A stretch of 64,000 nt of DNA from Acidaminococcus hominis (GCF_900291475.1 NZ_OLMM01000002.1:121183-185182); one strand, 5' to 3'; positions 41,437-49,954 are shown, counted from the stretch's first letter. Notes: generated from the letters alone by a model not told the origin. Program-made: numbers and translations.

Positions 41437-42261
41437 TTAACGGAATTCCACTTTCAAATGCTGCCGATTGGGCAAACGATTGTATTTATACTTGGGATAC
41501 CCTACCAAAAGGGTGCCCACCACCACCTGTTTGGCCGGAACGTTCAACAGTTCCCGCAGCGGCTGGTAATCAGCCTGGGCACAGGTCTGAATGAAGCCCA
41601 TAATGGTGGTACCCAGACCCAGGGTGGGTGCATACAATTCAGCGTAGGCCCATGCCTGTTCGCAGTTGCTGATGCCGGTCATGTTCAGTCTCCGGGCCAG
41701 GGCGAAAATCAGCTGCTTGGCATTGCGGCCAATAATGTCGATTTTCCGCTCCCGGTATACTTCCAGCACCTTCAGATAGTACCGGCGCTGGGGAGCTTTT
41801 CTGTCGATTTCTTCCTGCATCCAATCAGCCACGCAGTCGGTAATCTTTTGGATCAATTCCCGGTCAGATACCACAATGTAGTACAAACCTTGGGAATTGG
41901 CAGCAGTAGGAGCGTACCGGGCAATATCCAGCAGCTCGGTAATCTTTTCTTCGCTGACCAGTTCATCCTTAAAATTCCGGATGCTTCTGCGCATACGCAT
42001 AAAATCATAGGCGGATTTTTTATCTAGTACTGACGTAGGAACCGGATCCGTTTCCTCGTAGGGGCAGCGGGAGTTGTCCAGGGCGCCCGTAGGGCAAACA
42101 GAAACACAATGGCCGCAGGACATACAGGACATATCATTGATGCAAACCGGGCCTTTTTTGCCTTCGCTTTGGTTCATTTCCAAAATGCAGCTGGGGCAAA
42201 CGTTGGAACATATCCCGCAATTAATGCACTTGTCTTGATCGACCGTTATTATACCAACCAA
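41437..42261 (-). CDS. Nitroreductase-family protein with N-terminal 2[4Fe-4S] ferredoxin domain
   Basis: A 274-residue fusion. Residues about 1-65 are a dicluster ferredoxin (CINCGICSNVCPSC and CMSCGHCVSVCP). The rest is an FMN nitroreductase fold beginning RMRRSIRNFKDE, with ARYAPTAANSQG near 120 and LGLGTTIMGF. The domain order suggests electrons pass from ferredoxin or pyruvate oxidation through the clusters to FMN; the substrate is unknown. The likely start is TTG at 42261 (GAGGTG about 6 bases upstream); a GTG three codons earlier overlaps that site. A tRNA gene precedes it on the same strand. Confidence 0.88.
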   Translation of the reverse strand: MVGIITVDQDKCINCGICSNVCPSCILEMNQSEGKKGPVCINDMSCMSCGHCVSVCPTGALDNSRCPYEETDPVPTSVLDKKSAYDFMRMRRSIRNFKDELVSEEKITELLDIARYAPTAANSQGLYYIVVSDRELIQKITDCVADWMQEEIDRKAPQRRYYLKVLEVYRERKIDIIGRNAKQLIFALARRLNMTGISNCEQAWAYAELYAPTLGLGTTIMGFIQTCAQADYQPLRELLNVPAKQVVVGTLLVGYPKYKYNRLPNRQHLKVEFR

Positions 42262-42353
42262 ATATAACACCTCAAATTCTTACTGTCAGCGCAGTACTCA
42301 TTTAACTATACTGCGAATTGTTTTAAAAATGATTTCAATTTGCTTATAAATCC

Positions 42354-42380
42354 AAAAAAAGCCGGACATCCGTCCGGCAT
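42354..42380 (-). terminator. Intrinsic terminator of the tRNA-Asn gene
   Basis: On the minus strand GCCGGAC-GGAT-GTCCGGC is followed by seven Ts, 10 bp after the encoded CCA end of the tRNA. Confidence 0.9.
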
Positions 42381-42389
42381 ATTTTTAAA

Positions 42390-42464
42390 TGGCTCCCCGA
42401 GTAAGACTCGAACTTACAACAACTCGATTAACAGTCGAGTGCTCTACCATTGAGCTATCGGGGA
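42390..42464 (-). tRNA. tRNA-Asn (anticodon GTT)
   Basis: The 75-nt minus-strand sequence folds as a cloverleaf: acceptor TCCCCGA/TCGGGGA, D-arm GCTC..GAGC, anticodon arm CTCGA-CTGTTAA-TCGAG with GTT, and T-arm with GTTCGAGTC. The discriminator G is followed by an encoded CCA. Confidence 0.97.
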
Positions 42465-42510
42465 ATCTCTCAACGAAGATTATTCTACACGAAAGTGCCT
42501 ATCCTGTCAA

Positions 42511-43173
42511 CTACTTTTTTAAAAAAGGATAAGAAAAAAGTTGGAACATACCCTGGTCATGAAGATAGCCGGTATCATTCAAGGCAAAGAGCGTTCTTTC
42601 CCCCCATTTATTGATGCCCAACACCGTTAAGGATGCCGGACGAATATCAAAGGAAATCTGTTTATCGGCCACCTCCTGGATATCCAGGCCCAGCCAATAA
42701 AAAATCATGTTCTGGATGGTTCCCTTATGGGATACAATAATCAGGTCCCCAGGCTCCTCCATAAGCTTCTTGAAGCCTTCCACCGTGCGCTGGTAAAACT
42801 GCCGGCGGGTTTCTCCACCCTCGTAATTGATATGGTCCAGCTCCCGGCCGGTTACCGGCGGGTGGTAAAAGGCCTTGGATTCCTTGAGAGAAAGGCCAGC
42901 TGCCCGGCCATTGTTCTTCTCCCGAAGGAAGGCATAGGACTCCACCCCTGAAGCACCCAGTCTTTCTGCAATCATTTCGCCGCCCATTCGGGCCCGCTTC
43001 AGGTCGCTGGTCACAATCCTGGGGGGCGTATGGCCGGCAAAGTCCCGGGCCAGGCAGTCCGCCAGTTTCTTGAACTGGCCGCAGCCTTTTTCAGTCAGGG
43101 CCGAGTCGGTCCAGCCCCCGGTCAATGCCTGCACATGATGATCTGCTTCCCCATGCCGAATCAGGATAATCAT
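42511..43173 (-). CDS. Histidine phosphatase (phosphoglycerate-mutase-like) family protein
   Basis: A 220-residue histidine-phosphatase-fold enzyme. It begins IILIRHGEAD (catalytic His of RHG), has TSDLKRARMGGEMIAERLG (Arg of the phosphate pocket), an acidic-base region in NYEGGETRRQFYQR and the second catalytic His in IIVSHKGTIQNM. Substrate cannot be told; the group includes cobalamin and sugar phosphatases as well as broad-range ones. GGGAGG precedes the ATG. It is the last gene after ylmH, 25 bp away. Confidence 0.88.
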   Translation of the reverse strand: MIILIRHGEADHHVQALTGGWTDSALTEKGCGQFKKLADCLARDFAGHTPPRIVTSDLKRARMGGEMIAERLGASGVESYAFLREKNNGRAAGLSLKESKAFYHPPVTGRELDHINYEGGETRRQFYQRTVEGFKKLMEEPGDLIIVSHKGTIQNMIFYWLGLDIQEVADKQISFDIRPASLTVLGINKWGERTLFALNDTGYLHDQGMFQLFSYPFLKK

Positions 43174-43198
43174 GGTGTTCCTCCCTCGCTGCTGACGG

Positions 43199-43984
43199 TT
43201 AGATATACCGTTTCAGGGTAATGGCAAAACGGCCCTTCTTGGTGGTGCCCCGTACTTCGGACAGTTCCACCCTGCCCCGGGACCGGAAGGAAATAATATC
43301 CCCTTCTTTGACGGTCTGGGACGGACTTTTGGCGTCCTGCCAATTCAGCCGCACATTCTGACCCTTGATTTCATCTGCCATCCGGGAACGGGAAACCCCA
43401 TAGCCCGCAGCAGCCACGGCGTCCAGCCGCAAAGCGGCTACCGTAGACGAAATCAATTTGATTTTTTGTTCCTTTTCCTGCAAGTCCGCAAAAGCAATTT
43501 CCCGGACTTCTACAGTGGCGGCACCGATTTTGGTCAGATTGGTCACCACGAAATTGCTCATGGCCGTATCCACCACTATCTGCCCGCCTTCTTCGTTAAA
43601 TACAATGTCACCCATGATTTCCCGCTTGCACCCCAGGCCCATAAAGGCGCCCAGCACGTCCCGGTGACCGATATCGTAATACCGCTTGTCCCAGGTGATT
43701 TGCAGGGGAGTAATGGCGAAATCCGGCTGGCCGTAGAACTCTTCACTGACAAAAGCAGCCCGCAGGCGTTCCGCATTCTGGAACCCGCCGTTTAATTCCA
43801 CCCGGATATTGGGAAAGTTGGCAGCAATAATTTCTGCCACATTCTGTTCATGGGGATCCAAAAAGCCGGTTACCTTATAACGGCGGCTTTTCCGGGCCCC
43901 CTCAGCCAAATCCAGCAGCTGGCTGGCCAATTCGGCGTCTCCGCCGGCCTTAAAGTAGCGTAAAATTTTCTCTCGATCTGCCAT
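43199..43984 (-). CDS. ylmH: YlmH-type S4-domain RNA-binding protein
   Basis: A 261-residue YlmH family protein: an N-terminal ferredoxin-like part (VTGFLDPHEQNVAEII), the middle YYDIGHRDVLGAFMGLGCKREIMGDI signature and a C-terminal S4 domain with LRLDAVAAAGYGVSRSRMADEIKGQNVRLN (given by its position, about 190-220). In Bacillus, YlmH associates with stalled 50S subunits in ribosome rescue. The ATG at 43984 lies 1 bp after the proC stop; the extended frame overlaps proC. Member of the division-site ylm cluster. Confidence 0.92.
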   Translation of the reverse strand: MADREKILRYFKAGGDAELASQLLDLAEGARKSRRYKVTGFLDPHEQNVAEIIAANFPNIRVELNGGFQNAERLRAAFVSEEFYGQPDFAITPLQITWDKRYYDIGHRDVLGAFMGLGCKREIMGDIVFNEEGGQIVVDTAMSNFVVTNLTKIGAATVEVREIAFADLQEKEQKIKLISSTVAALRLDAVAAAGYGVSRSRMADEIKGQNVRLNWQDAKSPSQTVKEGDIISFRSRGRVELSEVRGTTKKGRFAITLKRYI

Positions 43985-43985
43985 C

Positions 43986-44807
43986 TTATTTTTTGAGTGC
44001 AGCGCTGCGGTCAAGGACGGCCTGCACTGCATCGTAGAACGCTCCTCTCACTCCATGATTTTCCAGTGCCTTGATGCCGGCAATGGTAGTGCCGCCAGGG
44101 GACGTTACCTGATCCCGGAGCTGGGCCGGATGCACGCCGGTTTTCAGGGCCATCACCCCGCTGCCTGCCATGGTGGCAGCTGCCAGCTGAATGGACAAAG
44201 CCCGGGGCAGCCCTGCCATCACCCCGGCATCTGCCAGGGCATCCATGACCACAAAGAAATAGCCGGGGCCGCAGCCGCTGATGGCCGTAATGGCCTCCAT
44301 GGCTTTTTCGTCCACCCGGACCACCTGGCCGCAGGAGGCAAAAATAGCTTCCGTCAGCTCCAAGTCCTCTGCCGAAGCCTTGTCATCGCCGGTAATGGCA
44401 GTCATACCCATGCCCACCGCAAGGGGCGTATTGGGCATACAGCGGATTACCCGGTGGCCGGGCACCAGGTCGTGGAGCATGGCAATATCATAGCTGCCCA
44501 TAATGGACACCACCAGGGCCTCCGGGGCCATTGCCTTGCGCAGGTCGTCCGTTACAGCCGCTTTTGCCATTTGGGGCTTTACGGCCAGGATCACCAAATC
44601 CGCCCCCTGGACAGCTGCTGCATTATCCCCTACAGCCGTAATACCGTAGGTGTTTTGCAGATATTCCTGACGGGCTGCCGTAGGTACGCCAGCCGCCACT
44701 TGTCCCTTCTTTACCAAACCGCCCTGGAGCAGCCCCTTTAAAATAGCCTCACCCATGGCGCCGCAGCCAATAAAGGCAATTTTGGCGATAGTATTTATTG
44801 TTCCCAA
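43986..44807 (-). CDS. proC: Pyrroline-5-carboxylate reductase
   Basis: The last enzyme of proline synthesis, reducing P5C with NAD(P)H. The 273-residue protein has the nucleotide loop FIGCGAMGEAILKGLL, LAVKPQ, VIRCMPNTPLAVGMGM, SGCGPGYFF and the catalytic C-terminal segment LRDQVTSPGGTTIAGI. The start is TTG overlapping the sepF end by 13 bp, with AAGGG 8 bases upstream; no ATG is nearby. It occupies the place that ylmG (YggT) holds in many Firmicutes sepF clusters. Confidence 0.94.
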   Translation of the reverse strand: MGTINTIAKIAFIGCGAMGEAILKGLLQGGLVKKGQVAAGVPTAARQEYLQNTYGITAVGDNAAAVQGADLVILAVKPQMAKAAVTDDLRKAMAPEALVVSIMGSYDIAMLHDLVPGHRVIRCMPNTPLAVGMGMTAITGDDKASAEDLELTEAIFASCGQVVRVDEKAMEAITAISGCGPGYFFVVMDALADAGVMAGLPRALSIQLAAATMAGSGVMALKTGVHPAQLRDQVTSPGGTTIAGIKALENHGVRGAFYDAVQAVLDRSAALKK

Positions 44808-45313
44808 GGAGAATTCCCTTCTTCCTCTACGTAATTGGTATTTTCCGTATCGATGTCAATATTAGGAGGCGCGCAGACCAGGATATTCCGGCCAATTTTC
44901 TTGACGGTGCCGTCCAAGGCATAAATGGTGCCGCTGACAAAGTCCACAATGCGCTTGCGCACGTCGGGATCCGTATCTTCGAAATTGATGACCACCGGCT
45001 GGTTTTTGCACAGATAGTCCGCCATTTTTTGGGAATCATTGAAGTCAATGGGTTCAATTACCACCACACTGACCGGATTGCGGTTTACAGGCATGGACAT
45101 GACCTTGTCCGCATCGTTATTGCGATTTTCCACAGGGGGTACCTCCCGTCTGCTTTCTTCATAACTGGTTTCCGGCTGGCTGTGTCTGCCAAAAATGGGA
45201 ACCACCTTGCTGTCCTCATCCCGCAGTTCTTCCCCGCCGTCCATTTCCGGTTTGTCTTCTTCCTTATAAAAGCCAAGGGATTCCGTAATTTTTCTCATAA
45301 AGTCGAAATTCAT
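44795..45313 (-). CDS. sepF: Cell division protein SepF
   Basis: Membrane anchor and bundler of FtsZ. The 172-residue protein has a short amphipathic N-terminus (MRKITESLGFYK), a variable acidic linker (about 25-80) and the conserved C-terminal domain with VVVIEPIDFNDSQKMADYL, VINFEDTDPDVRKRIVDF, GTIYALDGTVKKIG and ILVCAPPNID. The ATG at 45313 is chosen with GGTGG 5 bases before it; a GTG three codons earlier is possible. SepF here co-occurs with an outer-membrane autotransporter, as expected for Negativicutes. Confidence 0.92.
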   Translation of the reverse strand: MNFDFMRKITESLGFYKEEDKPEMDGGEELRDEDSKVVPIFGRHSQPETSYEESRREVPPVENRNNDADKVMSMPVNRNPVSVVVIEPIDFNDSQKMADYLCKNQPVVINFEDTDPDVRKRIVDFVSGTIYALDGTVKKIGRNILVCAPPNIDIDTENTNYVEEEGNSPWEQ

Positions 45314-45331
45314 GCAGTCCACCGCTCCATC

Positions 45332-46036
45332 TTAAAATTTTAGTGAGTAATCCCGGGCGCCAAACAGTGCGGAACCTACCCGGATTTCATTGGCTCCTTC
45401 TTCGATTGCTACCCAGTAGTCGTGGGTCATGCCCATGGACAAGGTGTCACAGGCAGGGGATTGCAGCTGGTTTTTCAGGTACAGGAAATCCTGATAGCCT
45501 GCCGCAAAGACAGGACGGGTTTCTTCCACCTGGTCCGTTGCCTGGGCAATCACCATAACGCCCCGGACCCGGAGGTGGGGATAGTTCCCCAGCTTGGGAA
45601 TAACGGCCCGGAATTCCTCCGGTGCAAAGCCGCTCTTTTGTTCTTCCCCAGCTTCGTTGATCTGGAGCAGCACATCCTGAACCTTGCCCAGGGCGGCCGC
45701 TTCCTTATCCAGATGCTGCATAATCTTTTCGCTGTCCACCGATTCAATGATGGCAAAATGCTCCACCGCATGCTTGGCCTTGTTGGTCTGCAGGTGGCCG
45801 ATCAAATGCCAAACACCACCAGGAGGCAGTACCTCCTGCTTGTGCATGGCTTCCTGGACCCGGTTTTCCCCCACATCCGTCAGCCCTGCCGCCAGTGCTT
45901 CCGTTACAATCTCCGGAGGATGATTTTTGGTCACCGCCAAAATGGTCACCTTATCCCCCGTTGCTTTCTTTTCCTTGCGATTGGCAAGAGCCTCCTGAAC
46001 CTTGGCCTGTACCTTCGCCAAATTTTCCTGTAACAT
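45332..46036 (-). CDS. yggS: YggS/PROSC-type PLP homeostasis protein
   Basis: A single-domain TIM-barrel PLP-binding protein with no known enzymatic activity, involved in B6 and amino-acid homeostasis. In 234 residues: the PLP-lysine segment ILAVTKNHP, GENRVQEAM, WHLIGHLQTNKAK, and VRGVMVIA and LSMGMTHDYWVAIEEGA, where the last binds the phosphate. The gene is the second of the pgeF-yggS-sepF-proC-ylmH set, 17 bp after pgeF and 18 bp before sepF. Confidence 0.94.
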   Translation of the reverse strand: MLQENLAKVQAKVQEALANRKEKKATGDKVTILAVTKNHPPEIVTEALAAGLTDVGENRVQEAMHKQEVLPPGGVWHLIGHLQTNKAKHAVEHFAIIESVDSEKIMQHLDKEAAALGKVQDVLLQINEAGEEQKSGFAPEEFRAVIPKLGNYPHLRVRGVMVIAQATDQVEETRPVFAAGYQDFLYLKNQLQSPACDTLSMGMTHDYWVAIEEGANEIRVGSALFGARDYSLKF

Positions 46037-46053
46037 AGGCTCTCTCTCCCTTC

Positions 46054-46857
46054 CTATTTTCTAAACAAAATGCCCGCCAGTCTCCCGGTCTTGCCATGCT
46101 CGCCACGGTAGGAGAAAAAGTCTCCCTGATGGCAGCAGGTACAATAATCGGACCGGAAAATCATCTCCTGAGGCACGCCGGCCTCCAGCAGCTGCAGGGT
46201 ATTCATTTTCCACAGATCCAGCTGGTAGTGTCCTTCCCGACCCGGTGTAAAACAGGAGGCATAGGCTTCTGCCTGGGACCGTACGGCCTCGTCCACTTCG
46301 TAGCAGCAGGGACCGATGGAAGGCCCGATGCCCACAGCTAGATTATGGGGCTGGCAGCCAAAGGCTTCTGCCAGCTGTTCTACTGCTTTCTTAGCAATAC
46401 CTGCCACGCTGCCCCGCCACCCGGCATGAACTAGGCCGATGGCATTGCTGCAGGTATCCACCAGTAGAATAGGGACACAGTCGGCAAATACCAATAAAAG
46501 AGGCAGGTTCCGGCAGTCCGTAATGAGACCGTCCGTTTGGGGCAGGGTATCTTCATAGGTAAACGCCCCTTTGCCTGCATCCGCCTCTGTCACACGCACA
46601 ATGTGGGTGCTGTGCACCTGGTTGCAGGTGACCGTCCGGTTCAGGTCAAAGCCCAGTGCCTTGGCCACTTTCTGCCGGTTGCGGACCACCTTCTCCGGGT
46701 TATCCCCTGAGTGCAGGCCCATATTCAAAATGCCTTCCAAATTATCGCTTTCCCCGCCTGTACGGCAGGTAAAAGCATGGCCAACGCCCAGTTTTTCCCA
46801 GGCTGGGAAATAGCCAAAGCGCAAGCCGTCTTTTTCTCGTATTGCAAATGGAGCCAC
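46054..46857 (-). CDS. pgeF: YfiH/PgeF-family purine nucleoside phosphorylase / peptidoglycan editing factor
   Basis: A DUF152 protein of 267 residues; family members act as zinc-dependent purine nucleoside phosphorylases, and in E. coli keep wrong peptides out of peptidoglycan. The metal ligands lie in CNQVHSTHIV (His), FADCVPILL (Cys) and LVHAGWRGS (His); GPSIGPCCYEV is also typical. The start is GTG with GAGG 7 bases before it. It is the first gene of the cluster; a promoter and a hairpin lie 30-100 bp upstream. Confidence 0.92.
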   Translation of the reverse strand: MAPFAIREKDGLRFGYFPAWEKLGVGHAFTCRTGGESDNLEGILNMGLHSGDNPEKVVRNRQKVAKALGFDLNRTVTCNQVHSTHIVRVTEADAGKGAFTYEDTLPQTDGLITDCRNLPLLLVFADCVPILLVDTCSNAIGLVHAGWRGSVAGIAKKAVEQLAEAFGCQPHNLAVGIGPSIGPCCYEVDEAVRSQAEAYASCFTPGREGHYQLDLWKMNTLQLLEAGVPQEMIFRSDYCTCCHQGDFFSYRGEHGKTGRLAGILFRK

Positions 46858-46889
46858 GCTCCCACCTCGTTTCCCCTTGGAGTTATATA

Positions 46890-46928
46890 AAAATGGAAGT
46901 TACCGAAAACTTGCTTTCAGTAACTTCC
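46890..46928 (-). terminator. Hairpin with T-run, between the pap gene and pgeF
   Basis: GGAAGTTAC-GAAA and TTTC-GTAACTTCC pair across a 6-base loop, and on the minus strand a run of five Ts follows. It could terminate the polyphosphate phosphotransferase transcript, but it also lies right at the predicted start of the pgeF transcript. Confidence 0.75.
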
Positions 46929-46957
46929 ATTGTACTGTTTTTTTTGGCGTTTGTAAA
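46929..46957 (-). promoter_or_regulatory. Promoter of the pgeF-ylm cluster
   Basis: On the minus strand TTTACA (46952-46957) and TACAAT (46929-46934) are exactly 17 bp apart. Predicted initiation falls at the first bases of the adjacent hairpin. Confidence 0.6.
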
Positions 46958-47005
46958 ACGAAAAGCCAGAAAATCCCGTCCAAAACCACGGGGTTCCAAA
47001 GAAAT

Positions 47006-48496
47006 TTACGCCTTTTGTCCCGCCTTGGCCAGAGCCGCTTCCATCCGGGCAATCACCGTTTCCAACACCTTGATCCGGGCGTACAGTTTGTTGTTGGCTT
47101 CCACCACCGTCCAGGGTGCCTCAGGGGTATCCGTCCGGTAGATCATTTCGTTTACCGCATCCACGTAGGCATCCCATTTGGACCGGTTCCGCCAATCGTC
47201 CGGGGTAATCTTCCAGGTCTTGTTGGGATCATTCTCCCGGTCCTGGAACCGCTTTAACTGCTCATCCTGGTCAATGTGCATCCAAAATTTCTGCACAATA
47301 ATGCCCTGCTTCACCCATTGGGCTTCCATGTCCTGGATTTCCCCATAGGCCCGGCGCCATTCTGGATTGGTGGCAAAATGCTCAATTCTCTCCACCAGCA
47401 CCCGACCATACCAGGTACGGTCAAAGATGGCAATCTCGCCTGGGCGGGGAATCTTGGTCCAGAACCGCCACAGATAGTGGAACTGGTTCTCCCACTCGTT
47501 GGGAGCGCTTACAGGATTCACCTGGTAGCCCAGGGGATCAAAGGATTCCGACAAGCGCTTGATGGCGCCGCCCTTGCCGCCGGCATCCTGCCCTTCAAAG
47601 GCAATAATGGTGCTGATTTTCCGTTTGGCCAGCTCCACCTGCAATTCACCCAGACGCTTGTGGCATTTCTTCAGTTTCTTGTCATATTCGTCCGAATCCA
47701 TGGGCTGGTTGGGATCAAAAGTAGCCAAAATATCCGGCACCGAAGGATCCTTCACCGGGGCAATATCCCGCTGCACCTTCAGCTGGCTCTGCCGCAGGGC
47801 CTTTTCCATACAAGCAATCAGCACCTGGAATACAGCTTCCGTCCCGGTCTTTTTGTCTTCCATGGGAATAATGTGCCAAGGAGCCACGCTGGTATCCGTA
47901 GCCGCCAGCATCTTCTCGTATACCTCCCGGTAGGCATTGTAGTCGATGCCCTCAATGCCGGAAGGCGTCAGCTTTTCCCACAAGCTGCTATCGGAAGGTC
48001 CCTTTTCCAGGTTTTCCTTCTGCTGCTTTTTGGAGATATGGGTAAATATCTTGATGATGGTATAACCGCCATCGGTAAGTTCTTTTTCAAAGGTATTGAT
48101 TTCCTCGTAGGAAACATTGTACCAGGAAGCCGCTTCGTCCGGGTCCCCTACCAAATGCTCATTGCACAGAAAATACCAGGCCCTGTGATGAATGGCAATA
48201 TGCCCCTTGGCCGGCAGTTCATTCCAGAATTGGGTAAAGAAAGGACTTTCCTTTTGGGCGTCCGTGGTCTTAGAAGCAGAAAATACCCGAAAACCACGAG
48301 GGTCCAATGCAGAAATCACCTTGCTGATCAGCTCGCTGCGGAAGGTCCCCCGAAAGCCTTCGAACAGAATAATCACAGGTACCCCTGCATCCCGCAGAGA
48401 CCGCTGCAAAAACCCCAGCCGATTGGTTTCTTCCTCCATTTTATCCGTATACTCTTTTTTAGAAATCTTAGTGTCCAAATCAATCTTGTCCAGCAT
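47006..48496 (-). CDS. pap: Two-domain PPK2 protein, probable polyphosphate:AMP phosphotransferase
   Basis: A 496-residue protein of two tandem PPK2 domains (class II), expected to make ADP from AMP with polyphosphate as donor. The C-terminal domain is intact: IIAFEGQDAGGKGGAIKRL (Walker A), IFDRTWYGRVLVERIE (Walker B region) and a lid with EWRRAYGEI. In the N-terminal domain the loop reads FEGFRGTFRSELI and the second motif HHRAWYFLC, so it is probably structural, as known for class II enzymes. The ATG at 48496 has GGAGG 7 bases upstream; an ATG two codons earlier is too close. Confidence 0.9.
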   Translation of the reverse strand: MLDKIDLDTKISKKEYTDKMEEETNRLGFLQRSLRDAGVPVIILFEGFRGTFRSELISKVISALDPRGFRVFSASKTTDAQKESPFFTQFWNELPAKGHIAIHHRAWYFLCNEHLVGDPDEAASWYNVSYEEINTFEKELTDGGYTIIKIFTHISKKQQKENLEKGPSDSSLWEKLTPSGIEGIDYNAYREVYEKMLAATDTSVAPWHIIPMEDKKTGTEAVFQVLIACMEKALRQSQLKVQRDIAPVKDPSVPDILATFDPNQPMDSDEYDKKLKKCHKRLGELQVELAKRKISTIIAFEGQDAGGKGGAIKRLSESFDPLGYQVNPVSAPNEWENQFHYLWRFWTKIPRPGEIAIFDRTWYGRVLVERIEHFATNPEWRRAYGEIQDMEAQWVKQGIIVQKFWMHIDQDEQLKRFQDRENDPNKTWKITPDDWRNRSKWDAYVDAVNEMIYRTDTPEAPWTVVEANNKLYARIKVLETVIARMEAALAKAGQKA

Positions 48497-48687
48497 GAGC
48501 ATTCCTCCCTCCGGCAGGGAATCAGGCGGTGCGTGTAATTCCTATGCCATGTATCTTTATATTATACCATGCTTTTGGTTTTTCAGGACCAAACTTTATT
48601 ACAAATACTTCCATGTTTCTTCCTATTTACTCCGAAATTGTACGGTTTTCTATGGAAAGTGAGCAGGAATTTTTCTGGGTTCCATAA

Positions 48688-48733
48688 AAAAGGAGCCGTG
48701 AAAAATGATTGCTCATTTTTCGCAGCTCCTTTA
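48688..48733 (-). terminator. Intrinsic terminator of hgdH
   Basis: GGAGC-x-AAAAATGA and TCATTTTT-x-GCTCC pair with a short mismatch and 4-base loop; the T-run lies on the minus strand side, 13 bp after the hgdH stop. Confidence 0.85.
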
Positions 48734-48745
48734 AGCGAGGCAAAA

Positions 48746-49741
48746 TTATTTGATTTTGTTCTTGCAATCGCCAGTTTCCACGTAATCTTTCAGGTTCTGA
48801 TAGCTGGTTTCCACCATGTTCTTCACGGCTTCATCAGTGTAGGAACCCAGATGCGGGGAGATCAGGACTTTCGGGTACAGGCTTACCAGTTTGGCAAATT
48901 GCGCATTGGGGATTTCTTTGTCGCCAAAGTTCTTGCCGAACAGTTCAGCTTCGCCATCCAGGGTATCAGCAGCAAAGCCGCCCAGTTTACCGCTTTCAAT
49001 GGCTTCGATGACAGCATCGGTATCTACCAGCTGGCCGCGGGCTGCGTTAACCAGGATAGCGCCGTCTTTCATCTTGCTGATGAATTCTTTGGTAACAACC
49101 TTGCCGTTTTCCTTGATGTAAGGAGCATGCAGGGAAATGATATCGGATTTAGCCAACAGTTCGTCCATGGAAACCTGGGTAGCATAGTCATCGATGCCTT
49201 TGATTTGGAAGACATCTTCGCCGATTACGGTAGCACCCATGCCGTGGAAAATCTGAGCGCAGACACGGCCGATACGGCCCAGGCCTACGATACCAACGGT
49301 GCAGTTGCGGATTTCCTTGGAGAACATTTCGCTGTCAACAACGAAGTTCTTTTTGGCGGATTGGCTGGTAGTGTATGCCAGATGTCTCAGCAGCATCATA
49401 GCATGGGTAACGGCCAATTCAGCAATGGCGTTGGGGGAATAGCCAGGAACAAAGGCCATCTTGAAGCCCAGTTCTTTAGCATAGGGAATATCGATATGAT
49501 CGGTACCAACAGTTCTGGTCAGAAGATATTTAACACCCAGTTCTTTGTAGATGTCCAGGTTCTGTTTGTTGGCAAAGCAGTTGCCGCGCAGGATAACAGC
49601 TTCGTAGCCCTTAGCTTTTTCAGCAGATTCTTTCGTATTCAGATATTCAGGAATACAAGTGATTTCATAATTGAAATCTTTGTTGCAAGCCTCAAAAATC
49701 GGTAATTCTACGTCTCTAACTCCATAACATAAAACTTTCAT
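48746..49741 (-). CDS. hgdH: (R)-2-hydroxyglutarate dehydrogenase
   Basis: A D-isomer-specific 2-hydroxyacid dehydrogenase that reduces 2-oxoglutarate to (R)-2-hydroxyglutarate, the second step of glutamate fermentation by the hydroxyglutarate pathway. The 331-residue protein has [12 protein letters not shown], the Rossmann motif [22 protein letters not shown] (catalytic Arg), a Glu in [11 protein letters not shown] and the catalytic His of [12 protein letters not shown]. Its N-terminus ([20 protein letters not shown]) and C-terminus (SYQNLKD..ETGDC.NKIK) match the A. fermentans enzyme as I remember it. AGGAGG precedes the ATG; promoter and terminator show it is monocistronic. Confidence 0.88.
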   Translation of the reverse strand: MKVLCYGVRDVELPIFEACNKDFNYEITCIPEYLNTKESAEKAKGYEAVILRGNCFANKQNLDIYKELGVKYLLTRTVGTDHIDIPYAKELGFKMAFVPGYSPNAIAELAVTHAMMLLRHLAYTTSQSAKKNFVVDSEMFSKEIRNCTVGIVGLGRIGRVCAQIFHGMGATVIGEDVFQIKGIDDYATQVSMDELLAKSDIISLHAPYIKENGKVVTKEFISKMKDGAILVNAARGQLVDTDAVIEAIESGKLGGFAADTLDGEAELFGKNFGDKEIPNAQFAKLVSLYPKVLISPHLGSYTDEAVKNMVETSYQNLKDYVETGDCKNKIK

Positions 49742-49803
49742 ACCATTACCTCCTGTAGATGCACTTATTGCTGGACTGTTTTACCAGTCCGCCCCTCAGT
49801 ATC

Positions 49804-49831
49804 ATTTTATCATGGAAAAATTTATTTTCAA
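49804..49831 (-). promoter_or_regulatory. Promoter of hgdH
   Basis: On the minus strand TTGAAA (49826-49831) and TAAAAT (49804-49809) are 16 bp apart, about 65 bp before the start codon. Confidence 0.55.
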
Positions 49832-49848
49832 TATAATTTCCGTATTTT

Positions 49849-49895
49849 GTATACATTTATAGAAAAGTTAAATAATTACTTTTGATTATGTATAC
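49849..49895. promoter_or_regulatory. 47-bp interrupted inverted repeat upstream of the hgdH promoter
   Basis: The outer arms GTATACAT and ATGTATAC are perfect and the inner arms AAAAGT and ACTTTT match with unequal spacing. It lies 18 bp upstream of the -35 element in AT-rich DNA, a possible activator or repressor site. Confidence 0.4.
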
Positions 49896-49954
49896 TTTAT
49901 TAGCCAAAAAGGGTCTGTACCATAAACAGGTCAGCAGACTGCTGCTCTGCTGAA

